From Membranipora membranacea (Eukaryota; Bryozoa; Gymnolaemata; Cheilostomatida; Membraniporidae), in the NCBI GenBank assembly GCA_914767715.1, contig OU612065.1:27838001-27902000 (forward strand): a DNA stretch of 64,000 nucleotides, written 5' to 3'. A program made the position numbers and the translations under genes. Positions 21,801 to 33,111 of the stretch are shown here, in pieces. Numbering within the stretch: the stretch's first letter is position 1; each line of letters opens with the position of its first letter. Below the pieces are notes generated by a model. It searched no databases and was not told the DNA's origin. It saw only the letters and a program-made list of their open reading frames with translations.

Positions 21801-24800
21801 TATCTCAGGAAGTTATGCCATCCATCCTCAAAACTTCACGATATGTAATCTGAGACATTGATGTATATAATGTGAAAGTAAGAAGGTCATTGACAAATTA
21901 GCCCAGAATTTATGAGTGAAAAACCATGCAGACCAAGCATGAGTGTTCTACGGTAGTCTGTCTTGATAAGAAGGTGAGGTAAGGAGGAGAGGCCAGCCCA
22001 ATACTAGAGCTGACACCACAACATAGAGTATTCTAATTCCAACCTGTCACTAAGAACTCGTCCCCGATATGATGGAGGTACCAAGGTTAGTTGAAATGGA
22101 GTGTTGAAATAGTGTTGTTGCTCCTGCGATCTGGCTAACACACGTCCGTTGCGTACTACCATATAACCACTATCACCCAGGTTGACTGTGTGTAAACGCT
22201 TATCATTGGTGTCAAATGAAACTAAACACGCTGTTGTACTTCCTGCAAGCAGAATTTGACCGTATGAATTATAACAAGCTTTTGACAAGGAGTATGACAT
22301 GCAACAGTCTGCCCATAATGCTTACGAGAACAATATTAAGGGAAACTGATCCAGCTGAGGAAAGATATGATTTAATTTCTTTGGGCAGTCAAGTTCTGAC
22401 AATCTAAAAGTAACTCAGACTGTCAATGCAGCAATGCAAATTATACGACACAAAGTTACATTCAGGCCTACGGAATTGCTAGAGTGAAGTCAGCTGAGTA
22501 AAAGCTTGCAAGACACACACAACATCCAATCTAACTAATTGTCAGGATAGCAAATACAACCTGATTGTGGGCCTAATTCAAAATAATCTGATTATATTGT
22601 AGCTAAATATTATTGACCGCCGTTGTACATTAACTAGAATAGTCACCCGAGCCGCTGCTGTGTGGTTAGTAATTGACCAATGACATTGATGTCTATTCTA
22701 GTAATACCTTACTACCAAAAATCGGTTGCACCAGCACCCTAGCTCCTACTTTCCCTTTCTGTAAAAAAATATCTAATATTCAATAAGCCTTGTTTCAAAC
22801 CTCACCCATAGCAGCATCTTTATGCATGGATGCTTCATCATATGCATGTTCCAACAATTGCTCAGGTGATGACGCCGAGAATTTGCCATTATCTACTAAA
22901 CGAGCACAGAGTGACATGATAGTTCTGGGTACTTGGGATGGATCCACACCATACTCCCTCCAGCCTCCAACTCCGTCTGCAACGCCTGAATGTGAAGATA
23001 GAGCTTTGCAAGAGTCAGTATAGAATTGGTATGCTATCCATATCAAACAAGTTATGAAAACAAGGAAACATGAAAACTTTTTGTTGGATGACATTATCAA
23101 TGTACCGTAATACCTCACTTATGAGGCCTTATAAGTGAAGCACCTCCCTCGGAAAAAACAAAAATGCTCCAGTTATAAGGCACCCCACAGCTATAAGGCA
23201 CCCCTTTGAAAAACAAATGTCCTCGGCGGGATTCGTACTCGCAACATCGTGTTTACAAGGCAGACCTGCTTCGCTTATATAACTTGGTTTCGGTCCAACT
23301 CAAATATAAAAATGCTTCAAATGATTGCCGCGCCTATATGCTCCACTCTTATGGGCCTCTTCATCTCAAGGCACACGCCTTATAGATGAGGTATTACGTA
23401 GACCAAGTTTGGTCCATTTGCCTGCATTCCGAGTCGCTCCCAATCCACTGGTCACGCCGCAGGCTAATGGACCAAGAATTAACTACCATTTTGCGGTAAT
23501 TGTCTGCTCCCAGGTGGACGATTGGTGGACAAATAATTTTTTTATCAGGAGATGTGTAACAGACATAGACTTAATAATAAACCTAGACAGGCCACTATAG
23601 GGAGCATTAGCATTGAGGTACTGAGAAATTTAGTTGTGGCGGCACAACGACATTGGAAGGTGTAGAAGCAATGATGCTATCATTGATTTACTGTCAAAAT
23701 CCAGGTTTTTTATTTAAAGACAATCCCGATGGATTGTTAGTTAATTCTTGATCCCTGCAGCGTGACCAGTGGAAGTGAGCAACAGGAATGCAGGCAAGTG
23801 GATTAAACTTGAACCAGAAGATATCCTCCCAGACTGTATCAGCCTTGAAAATGATTTTAAGATGAAATTCAGGGGTTGAATTCCATTGGTGTTGTATTAA
23901 ATTGATCAAGTTCAACCGACTGAACAGATTTTGAGAATACGCATCATTATTTGTGTACCAAAGATTATTTTTTCAGAAAAGAGCAGCTGGAAATTAGATA
24001 GTGTGCTATTTTAAAAGTCAACTATGAACCTGAGTTTTAGCTTCTATTTTAGTAGTTAGTGTGTTTCAATAGTATGTATATAGCATGTTGTGTATACATC
24101 TTTATTTCAGTCTCAGTATCAAGTTTATCCATTTTATCCAAGACGTACTTACTTCCTGGGGGAGATGGACTTCATTGGTCCTATTTTGATCATGTCGTGT
24201 CAACACTGGCCTGTCTTGACAAGCTTTGTTTTTAGGGGGGGGGGGTAAAGTTTGTCAACTCTTGCACCCAAGCCTAAAGTTGAGTCTAGCAGCCAGTTCT
24301 GCAGTAGTTACGCAATTTTTACACTTTGTCAAGATTCATAGCACTTCAGGGTAAAAATGATGTTTAGTATTAAATATTGCCCTCCCTTCTCATCTATGAG
24401 GTATCAACGCCTAGCGCAGTACTAGCCCAATAAACTACCACTTCCAAATATTTTCAATTACAGATTTTGCCCACATAAGGTAAAAATAAACTTGAACCAG
24501 AACTAGCTGCTAAACTTTAAATCATGTGATAGATTGGATCAGAATGTGAAAATCTGGATATTTATGATAAATGAGAGTTGTCCTCTTCTGACGACGACTC
24601 CATTTTTTTCTATTCAAATTGATTAGTGTTATCAACCCGATTTCAAGAGGGGACTTCTTTGCTTCTCGATAAGAGGGTTAACAAGCTTTGTTTCCCCCAC
24701 TCGCCACAAAGCTTGTCAAGACAGGCTATGACAACATGAGTGTATCAATCACTTGGGTTGGGGTATTTACCACGTTGCAGTAATTTCCTTTCAGGTAATA

Positions 24801-27800
24801 GGGAAATCATAGGTCTACTGCAAAACCTTGGTCTTAGCCATGTTTGAGTGGGCTAAACACACTGATAGGCCTATGAAATATTATTCTCAGTGGCAATATT
24901 ATAAGACATATCCCATACAGCAATTACCACATTTCTCACAAAACCAGAGTGTTGGATTGGACTAAGTACCAAAAATATGTTGCAACAACAAACTCTCTAC
25001 TACAATTTCTTCATAAAACTGGCTATTGCTTATACAGAACTGTACTTTTTCTGTAATGGAGAATTATTTATCTGGCCGAGATTGCATGAATAGGAAGTAC
25101 CATAAGAAGATAGCCAAGCTTCAGCTCCTTCCTTTCACTTCTTGGTTTGACTAGTAAACTAAATAAACCTAGACAGGACACTAGCATTGTCACACTGATG
25201 CATTTAATTGTGGGTGGTGTTACGACATTGAATTGTGTAGTAGCATTTTTTGTAAAGAAAAAAACAACATCAAATTGATAATAAAGATGCTGATGAATGT
25301 AAAGCAATTTTAAATCTCTGAATCCTAATTGATCAAGTTGTCGACAAAAAACATGTATTACGACTGCACATGATAACATTAATTAAGTTCCTTACTTTAG
25401 CTGTATGTGTATATGGTGTCCTGTCTAGGTTTATTATCAAGTCTATGGTTTGACTGCTCTCCCTGGTTTTTTGGTTGTTGCAAGGTAATTCATGATGGGG
25501 AAGATGTCTAAATCTCATGGTTTCTGGAGAAACAGTATTTTGGACAGCAATTCCCAGAGTGTTCTATGGAAAACGATAACCTCTCAAGACAGAGGTACCT
25601 TGAAGACCAGGGGGATTTTTTCTTTGCTCTGCTTGTTGACCTGTAGAATAGCCTTTGTGAGCCTCATTTGAAGTTCATCAAAATTTACATGAACTTACTC
25701 TCTATTAAAGACCATAAGTCTGCGGGTAGAGAACAACAAAAAATTGTTCAGACATACCTCTTGTGATGGTTTTATACAGGTGTCATTTAAAGGAGTATGG
25801 GTACATGCTGAGAGAGCTAACAGGTAACTGAACCAATCACAGGAGGTATGTCCGAACAATTAGGAGTGAGAAGCCATCAAACAAGATACTTAGGAAAGTA
25901 ATATTTGGATTTCTTTGGAATCCAGAGTTTGTACATCTTTATGCATCTTCTCCATCATGAATGAATCATAGCCTATGGTGGGTGGGTGGAGCATACTTGC
26001 ATACTCCCTATTTGGAACCCTCCAGATTTTCACACCCACTTTTCACAATTCTCACTATTGCCTCCAGATTTGAGAGAGAACAGGCCTATCGCAAGTTTTT
26101 GTTACTGGTGTGAACCCCCAATGGGGTCCAGGATGGAGCCCGACCGCTGTTGCTCTGAGAGCATTTCTAGCCACTTGGAATGGCTGAAAACGCACATTTG
26201 ATCCCTAATAATTTCATGTAGGCTATATTGTACTTTGTACTGGTACTAAAATATCAATATGAGGTGAAATACATTTAAAACATTTACAGTCAACACATGG
26301 ATAGTTACTGGAGGAGAAAGTGAGAATTACAACAAGTGGGAAGTGGGCAGAAGTGGGTGTGGAAATCAGGAGGGTCCCACCTAAATATGGAGACTTGGCA
26401 AGTATTAGGTAATAACTAGCTGTCCACAGGTCTACTTCAAAACCTGGGACTTTGGCAATGTTTGACTGCCCCTCTTGAGTTTTTGTTGTTTGAATGTAAT
26501 TCATAGTTGAGAAGACACATCCAACTTCCATGGTCTCTGGAGTCAACAGAAATTTGGACAGCACTTCCCTAAGTATTCTGTTTGAAAGACTACCTCTTAA
26601 GTTGCTTATACATAGCTCATTTGATGGATATAGTCACCTGTAGCTCTTTCAGCAAACAATTTCAGTTCAAAATTCTTATACAATAATGCGCGGACAGGAT
26701 ATTTCAAAAAATAGCTTAGGCTTATAAACACTTTCAGTTTTTTTTATGATGTGTCCATACTAGGTATATATTTTAAGGAAATACAACCAATGTATACACC
26801 AATGAAATGTCTTGTAATCCAATTGAACCAATAAGAAATCCTGGCAATAATTGAAACACAAAGCCTCAGATCTTGTTTATTGGTAAAAATCCTATGGCCC
26901 TGAATGTGTTTATAAGCCAGGGGCTGGTTTCAATTAGGATTAGCAGCCACTTCATACTTGCCAATTCTCCCTATTTAGGTGGGACCCTCCAGATTTCCAC
27001 ACCCACTTCTGCCCACTTTTTGTAATTCTCACTACTTCCTCCAGATTTGAGAGAAAACAGCCCTATCGCAATTTTTTAGTAACTATCCAAGCACTTGTTG
27101 ATGCGTCCCAGGGGCCCATGTGTTGATGGTAAGTGTTTAAGATGCATTTCACCTCAATTTGATATTTTAGTGCTAGTACAAAGTACAAACATGAAATTAT
27201 TTGGGATCAAATATGCATTTAAGCCCTTCCTAGTGGCTAGAAACGCTCTCAGAGCATAAGCAACCGGCTCTATCCTAGTCCCCATCGGAGGCTCACACCA
27301 TCCCGAACCCCCAGGTGGATTGCTCGGGTGCTTCGCACCCTCGCAACACCACAATGCCCATCAGTATCTCGGTAAATTGAAATCTCCCACTTTTGAATTT
27401 AGATTACTTGGCAAGTATGAGCCACTTAATCATGTTTCAACTTTCAATTAGGCCCTGCTACCACTAAGCTATCACTCAGCTAAGTATATTGATAGTCATT
27501 TTGGAGAAATCTCACAATATCACTACACAAGACAGAGTTTATGTGTCTATGAGTTTTTATGTCAAATGTCATAATTTATAATATTTAGTCGATTAGGTTA
27601 TTAGGATATACATGTGTAATATCATGTTTGCTGAGTGATAGCCATCTGAAACAGAACAGCCAAGATTCGGCTAAGCATCAGCTAAAAGTGTGTTAAACTT
27701 ATCCTAATTGAAACCCGATTTGGTGAGTGGCTGAGCTTTAGCTGGCCTTGAGCCGTGAAAGCACGGCGAAATCTATAATTGAAACCAACCCCTGGGCTGT

Positions 27801-28405
27801 TTTTTTTAAATATCCTGTCCGCGCATAATTGTAAAAGATTTTTGAACTGAAATTGTTTGCTGAAAGAGATACAGGTGACTAAATCCTTCAAATGACGTAT
27901 TTATGTGCAGCTTAGGAGACAGTCTTCCATACAGAATACTTAGGGAAGTGCTGTTGAAATTTCTGTTGACTCCAGAGACCAATGAACTAAACCAGAAACC
28001 ATGAAAAAACAACAAAAAACTCAAGGGGGGCAGTCAAACATTGCTAAAGTCCCAGGCTTTGGAGTAGACCTGTGAGCTAGTCTTATGCTGTTCTATCACA
28101 AAATGTATAGTGGTGATGAGCATATGACTACAATTACAATGATAACCAAGTAAAAACCCACCTAAAACATAGGTTGCTCTGTGATTAGCTATAAAATAGG
28201 CATCTTCACCATAACTCCACTTTGTTTGGTGAACTGTTGGATTTATACTTTTAGAGAATCCTGCGACAGCAGATATTAAATGTAGTCTTTGCTTAGAAGC
28301 TTGTTGTTGGAGATGTTGGTTGGAAAATCTTTGATTCTCAGCTGTTACTCCAGTCACAAAAGCCCTGAGAAGTGTTCTGCTATAAGTGAAGGCAGATTGG
28401 ATCAT
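18821..28405 (-). CDS. PPTC7: PPTC7-like mitochondrial PP2C-type protein phosphatase (six exons, complete)
   Basis: PPTC7 is a Mg/Mn-dependent Ser/Thr phosphatase of mitochondria, known to act on mitochondrial matrix and import/coenzyme Q proteins and to restrain mitophagy. Exons in transcript order: 28405-28162 (ATG), 22985-22806, 22242-22044, 21479-21356, 20511-20382, 18897-18821 (TGA). All introns are GT-AG and the phases join. The product is 317 residues, against about 304 in human. Catalytic motifs in order: GEDAYF (about 67-71), GVADGVGGW (82-90), LGDSG (163-167), [11 protein letters not shown] (183-193), ATDGLFDN (228-235), YMSPF (276-280) and [10 protein letters not shown] (293-302). 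The four metal-site aspartates expected of the family are present. The first 60 residues are variable, with few acidic residues, as expected for a mitochondrial presequence. Intron 1 is 5.2 kb and full of repeats. Orientation is convergent with RAD9. Confidence 0.94.
21590..21957 (+). repeat. Dispersed repeat R1, copy 2
   Basis: Same family as 9570-9952: starts TACACAGATGGATGGTG and ends GTGTTCTACGGTAGT, with AATAACGTTACGTTGTGAC and GGCTATATCTCAGGAAGTT inside. It sits in the PPTC7 intron between exons 3 and 4 and is antisense to that gene. Confidence 0.75.
23106..23399 (-). repeat. TIR-like element enclosing a tRNA-like sequence, copy 2
   Basis: The outer ends CGTAATACCTCAC (23106) and TGAGGTATTACG (to about 23399) are inverted copies. 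The minus-strand core has GCGAGTACGAATCCCGCCGA, a B-box-like segment, and a degenerate A-box region. Interior matches 4380-4690 (GCTCCAGTTATAAGGCACCC; AAAAATGCTTCAAATGATTG). It is in PPTC7 intron 1. Confidence 0.65.
23400..23540 (-). repeat. Dispersed repeat next to the tRNA-like element, copy 2
   Basis: Inverse of 4190-4379: GGTCCATTTGCCTGCATTCC, ACTGGTCACGCCGCAGG, AATTGTCTGCTCCCAGGTGG and ATCAGGAGATGTGTAAC. A shorter piece of the family recurs at 23737-23800. Confidence 0.6.
23577..23700. mobile_element. Truncated copy of the CTAGACAGGACAC inverted-repeat element
   Basis: It starts AATAAACCTAGACAGGCCAC and continues TATAGGGAGCATTAGCATTG, GACATTGGAAGGTGTAGAAG, matching 1110-1260. The right end is missing. 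Its intact target region CACTATAGGG shows what the copy at 832-1480 looked like before the tRNA-like repeat inserted. Confidence 0.6.
24210..24725. mobile_element. TIR element (CTGTCTTGACAAGCTTTGT) containing a nested foldback fragment
   Basis: CTGTCTTGACAAGCTTTGT at 24211-24229 and ACAAAGCTTGTCAAGACAG at 24706-24724 are perfect inverse copies of 19 bp. A further AACAAGCTTTGTTTCCCCC near 24680 and a G-run near 24234-24246 make the ends complex. Nested at about 24285-24516 is a diverged copy of the 6596-7102 foldback (CTAGCAGCCAGTTCTGCAGT ... AACTAGCTGCTAAACTTTAA). A related end with a long G-run is at 63394-63427. Confidence 0.7.
25163..25447. mobile_element. CTAGACAGGACAC inverted-repeat element, best copy
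   Basis: ATAAACCTAGACAGGACAC at 25163-25181 is the exact inverse of GTGTCCTGTCTAGGTTTAT at 25416-25434. About 280 bp, no ORF. The right flank (TATCAAGTCTATGG) belongs to the family as well, judged by copies at 832-1480 and 23577-23700. In PPTC7 intron 1. Confidence 0.75.
25985..26340. repeat. Repeat with CCTCCAGATTT...CACACCCACTT ends, copy 1
   Basis: ACTCCCTATTTGGAACCCTC, CCTCCAGATTTGAGAGAGAA, GAACCCCCAATGGGGTCC and CTTTGTACTGGTACTAAAAT recur at about 26950-27340, and the end at 26330-26405 is the inverse of the start. The element thus has inverted ends of about 60 bp (CCTATTTAGGTGGGACCCTC in the better copy). In PPTC7 intron 1. Confidence 0.55.
26415..28084. mobile_element. Large inverted repeat, arms of about 300 bp, in PPTC7 intron 1
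   Basis: The left arm (26415-26720: CACAGGTCTACTTCAAAACC, GGCAATGTTTGACTGCCCC, CAGAAATTTGGACAGCACTT, AGCAAACAATTTCAGTTCAA, TGCGCGGACAGGATATTT) is present inverted at about 27780-28084. Between the arms lies a copy of the 25985 repeat family. One-armed relatives are at 25440-25580 and at the window end (63925-64000). The right arm ends 78 bases before the donor of PPTC7 exon 1. No transposase is seen. Confidence 0.7.
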
Positions 28406-28824
28406 AATAATGCTTGAGAATCATGAATTGGATGTAATTCAATCTCCTTAACTTAAGTATCCTAGCCTTGAAATAAACAATGAATCCTCCAGATGGTCAG
28501 CAAGTCCTAAATCATTGCTGAGAACTCCTGATTACACTCAGGATAGTCAAAACAATGCCTTCCATACTCAATAAACTGCTTTCTTGCAATTTGCTGTGGC
28601 GAAATTCACACTAGTCCGAGGTCCGAGCACATCTAGATTAAATTGACTTTTAAGACTAGAGATACACTATACTATAAACAAATCTCGATGTCAGTTTGTT
28701 TGTATTTACTCGTGGCGACACGATGTTTAATGAACAAGAGGGGACAACTCATCCCCTTTATTACAACTTAAACTAAGAAGGGGCAACATAACCAATCTGG
28801 CTTATGGGTGGGTGGGTGACTATC
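28406..28824. other. Probable PPTC7 5' flank
   Basis: Upstream of the PPTC7 start codon and ending at the retrotransposon A-run. No clear TATA box or CpG island is visible; the promoter is expected here only by position. Confidence 0.35.
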
Positions 28825-30290
28825 TTTTTTTTTCAAACGTTTATTGACACCAGTCTTCATCATTAAATGATGTTCTTCCTATTGTGCCAAGATAAAATAA
28901 ATAAATATGGAATAAATAAATAATGAAGACATATGGAAGATAAAGACTAACAATGAAAATGGTTATGTCTTAGACATGTAATACATGAATGCATATTGTC
29001 GGAATGACTTTAAATTGTTTGCAGATCTGATATGTTGTGGAAGGCTATTGAAAATTATAGAAAGATTGCAAAGAAAATTGTTCGATAGAGGTTTCAGATA
29101 ATGCGTGTCTCTCATCTGAAAACGATGTGGATGTATATTAAATGAAAACTGCTCACATATATAACATGGAGCCAACAAAAAAGTATTTTGAAGCCATAAA
29201 TGGCAGAGAAATAACTGGCAAGCTGTGGTAAGGGGAGAAGATTTAATGATCTTGAAAGATCCTGTGTTGATATCAGATGTTTTGGAATGAAATGAACAAA
29301 AGCGATAAGCCTAAAAGCCCGCTTCTGTAGTAAAAATATTTGATTTGTTATGTGAGTAGGGGCTAAGTTATAGTAAATATGAATACCATAGATTAGATAA
29401 CAGAAAATGAAATGGTGGTAAAAGGTCATCGCCGCTTTCCTTCCAATGCAAAATCTGCATTGCTGAAAAAGTGCAAGATTAGCCTTTAGCTTTTTTGAAA
29501 TATATTCAACATGAACAGTCCATGAAAGTGTGTCGTGTATCATAAAGCCAAGGAGTTTAGTTTTGGCTTGTCTCTCAAGTTCAGATCCAGAAATTGATAA
29601 TGAAAATTTTGTGTTGGGTGATGCATTACAAAGAAGATAGTGTGATTTTTTTGTGTTGATCACCATTTTGTTTGACTTACACCATTGGTTTATCTCACTG
29701 AGATCAATATTGCAAGGATCTCTCTCTAACTGAAAAATGTTGTGGCTTTTGGTGACAAAAGTAGTATCATCAGCGTAAGCATTGACTGTAGAGAAAAGAT
29801 GTAAGTTTAAAAGATCATTGATGAATATAGAAAATAATGTTGGGGCAATGATTGGGCCTTGAGGGACACCTTTCCGAGCAGCAGTTTATGGGATGATCCA
29901 GTTATGCCATATCTAGACAATTTCTGAAGAAGTATAGCATGATCAACACAATCAAATGCTTTTTTAAAGTCCAGAAATATTATAGAAATGTAATAACCTT
30001 GAGATTTATAGTCTAGACAATCACTAAATATCTTATGCATAGCATCTGCGCAAGAGAAACCTTTTCTGAAACCTGGCTGTAAATTGTTTAGGATTTTATT
30101 TGATTCTAAATATGTCTGAAGGTGAATATTGATGTGTTTCTCAAAGATTTTGGATAAAATTGGTAAAACTGAGATTGGTCGAAAGTTGGATGGAACATTT
30201 CTATCACCACCTTTAAAAATATGACTGGGATAAAGCATGGAGTAAAAGAGGGAAAAGTAGCCGCTAAAGAAAATTTCGGGAAATCATAAT
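28825..30290 (-). pseudogene. Non-LTR retrotransposon fragment (CR1/Jockey-like reverse transcriptase), broken
   Basis: On the minus strand the sequence encodes reverse transcriptase blocks in order: FKGGDRN...NFRPISVLPILSKIFEK, LQPGFRKGFSCADAM, IIFLDFKKAFDCVDH, then in another frame GVPQGPIIAPTLFSIFINDL and the catalytic AYADDTT (YADD codons at 29766-29777), then the C-terminal thumb region (KTKLLGFMIHDTLSW). The frame changes near 29885, where a block of about 40-50 residues normally found between these motifs is missing. The 5' end (endonuclease) is absent. The 3' end carries an A-run (T-run on the plus strand at 28825-28833), as expected for target-primed insertion. Several stops show it is dead. 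The exact clade is not certain. Confidence 0.8.
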
Positions 30291-30299
30291 GCTTCACCC

Positions 30300-31700
30300 G
30301 AAAAGCTTTCGATGTCGTGTCATAATCTCAGAAATCAATTTGCAACGAGGACGTGTGAAATAACCACTTCTGACTTCCCACTTTTGACATATGCAGCACC
30401 CTGTTCAGCTCTCCCCTGCTCCTATTTCCAAAACTCTCTGCTGTGATTAGGATAGGAATTGACCTCCTACTTTGAAGAAGAGGATAACCTTGTACATCAA
30501 ACTAGATAATTTGTTACAAGGAACATCATTGGACAAAAAACTATGTCTTATTTACAGCGATCTGAGTAAAGGTGTTTCTCTCAATTTCAGCAGAAAACAC
30601 CAGTGTGCGCATGTGCGAACTGTTGAGGCATACGTTCGTCTCTGCAGCATAGGGCTTGAACTAATTCACCTAGTCTGAGTACCAAAATTGGGAAAACAAT
30701 GGAAACCCATATTTTGGAAATATTTGGGCCTAAATGGAACACTGGTTTTGATATCTCATAACCTTGAACCCTGGGAGTTGCCTTTCTTGATGGAAGGCAG
30801 CGCTACCACTGCTGCGCTGCAGAGATAGACTATGTCACAAGGCTATCCTGCAAGCAGAATGAAAAACCACACTGATTTCGAGATTACACTATTAGCATGT
30901 GTATCTCTGCTCGATAGAGCTTCTGTCGCAAATATTGAGCACCTACATTTGGCTCAAAGAGAGGACAACTTTAATTTTATCAAACAGACATGATCGAAAC
31001 AGAATTACCTAGCTCTGCATTGTTAGTTCACTCTTCAGAGCTTAGGCTAGCAATATACAGTTTCGATGTCACTTTTCTTGTCAAAAGCATGTGCTAAATG
31101 CTCTTCTAAAACTATTAAAAGGTGATATCAGATTTTCTAAATATAAATTAGAATGTTTTAACAAAGAATGAGAAAATGATAAGTGTATATCCAAAAGTTT
31201 GGGTAATCATCCATACCTCGCCTAAATACTGAATTTCAGCTGCACTCAAGCTAAGTGAATTAATTCACTCTCAATCGATCAGAGATATACATGCAATAGT
31301 GTATCACGTCATCAGTGTGAGAAAAAACTCAAATTTAATCAGCAACAATATAGATACCTATGAAAATGAGATAGGTATTGAATGTCTCTTGATCACCACT
31401 GAGTGCTTTCAGCCAAACTCAAGTATCTCATCCGAACTACAAATTAATGACTATCATACTTCCTTCCTTGTCATTTTAGTGAGTAAGTGTTGATTAAAAA
31501 ACGATCATCTCGGATCAGACATAACACATATCCGATCCGGTTTGTGGTTGGATCCGAGGTCAAATATCCGAAATTCAACTCCAACCTCAAGAGGTCGTTC
31601 TACCCCTAGGCACAACCATGCTAGTCAAACCAACTCAGGGTTGTCATGGGATACCTATCTTTAGTTCACAGGCGTGCCTCACTAAAAAACCTGTAATGAT
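30300..31700. other. No gene recognised
   Basis: AT-rich sequence with short open frames only. CTGCAGCATAGGGCTTGAA (about 30642) and GCTGCGCTGCAGAGATAG (about 30811) suggest tRNA-like or other repeat decay, but no A/B box pair can be drawn. Confidence 0.35.
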
Positions 31701-31714
31701 GGGGAGGTTTTCAG

Positions 31715-32115
31715 ATGATATCTAATGCTTATATTAAAATAGAGGAGTCCACTGACATAGATTATAAAGATGAGGGGTACGGTACATATCTGACCCTGAG
31801 CAAGCGTATGACTATTCATGTAGGTTGCTGGACCGCATTTCTCATCTTTAATTGGTCCACAAGTTCAGGATCTATTTTAGCTGACCCTTGTAAACTTTTG
31901 TCAAGGAGTTTGCCCAGGTTTTTGAAGGATGTTCCTGGTACGCCAATCGATGCAGAAATTAAAAGCTGCCAGATTTATAGCTTACTTAGATCCTGGCACA
32001 AAGTTTTATACTGAAGCCATATCTCCACAAATAGACACGCTATGTATTTTACCACTGATCCATAAATTCAAAACAATTGGGGAGTGTGATTGCTATCTCT
32101 TCTATACCAAGGTGT
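31715..32115 (+). pseudogene. Possible hAT-type transposase remnant
   Basis: A short open stretch reads KAARFIAYLDPGTKFYTE, which resembles the LDPRxK block found in hAT transposases, preceded in another frame by LADPCKLLSRSLPRFLKD. The frame shifts near 31930 and no catalytic DDE context or dimerisation domain can be traced. A diverged copy of part of this sequence is at 10670-10815. This is a weak call, resting on one motif. Confidence 0.3.
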
Positions 32116-32569
32116 TGTGAGATCTCAAGTTCTCAAAGCTCAGGCTCAGGAGACTTCGGATAGAGAGAATAAAACCAAGAAGATTGGAGCAAGTGATAAC
32201 AGACAGCGTCAAGAGACCAATCTAAGTTTCATCATTTGACGAAATCTGTCGTGTATTAGGCGTAATTAAATTACTGTCAGCTATCAGACATCCCATCTCT
32301 GCCTTTTTGGGAGGTTCAGTCGCTGTCATATAATAATGTATAATTAAACCTTTTATCAGACAAAAATCCAATTGCCGTTTTTTCAAGAGGAAGTCACTTT
32401 AATTGCATTTTTATTTTTAAATTTAAAGTGATCAATGAGCAAATGCAATATCCGGTTTTTTGGCCATGCTTATCCACAGTGATGAACCCCGGTGCATATA
32501 AAAACTGGGGGAACATCAAGGCTGGACAGTTCTGGTTGGAGAGCCCTTGGAGCATGTTTTTCTGGTATG

Positions 32570-33111
32570 GTATAGATCAGGGGTGCCCAACCTTTTCTCT
32601 CACATGAGCCATTTAAAAAATCAATCAAACCAAATGAGCTGACCTCGTTGCGTCACGTGTAGACAACATGGAAACAGTCAGTGATATATATGTATCATAT
32701 TCATTCATGTATAAGCGCTGGCAAAAATACCAAAGCAAAGCATAGTCATTGTGTGAGATTATGCGCGTAGCGCAAACAATCTTTGAGGCAATTTCTGGTC
32801 ATATGAGGCGCCCTGGAGTTTTGTAAGCATTTTAAGCATTTTGCAAATTTTTATAAGCATTTTGGAAAATTTAGGTTGGCAAGTCTGCAAGAAGACAACT
32901 CTACACACATATGTACAATGCAGGCACCCAGTACAATGAACTTGTATACACTATACAAACATTTAATGTACATTGTATATGCATGAATTGAATGCATGAA
33001 ATTCACGCCGAAAAGCGCGTGAAATTTGCAAATATTAAAATGAGCCACCCAAAAAGCCAAAATGAGCCGAGATGGCTCATGAGCCATAGGTTGGGCACCC
33101 CTGGTATAGAT
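32570..33111. mobile_element. hAT-type MITE with intact 8-bp target duplication
   Basis: The element 32578-33103 (526 bp) has terminal inverted repeats CAGGGGTGCCCAACCT and AGGTTGGGCACCCCTG. It is flanked by a perfect 8-bp direct repeat GTATAGAT (32570-32577 and 33104-33111). CAGGGG-type ends and 8-bp duplications are typical of hAT elements. Sub-terminal ATGAGCCAT motifs recur inside both ends. It encodes no transposase. Confidence 0.93.

Noticed and set aside
29112-29666. 184-codon open frame as a host gene
   Set aside because: It is the C-terminal part of the broken non-LTR reverse transcriptase.
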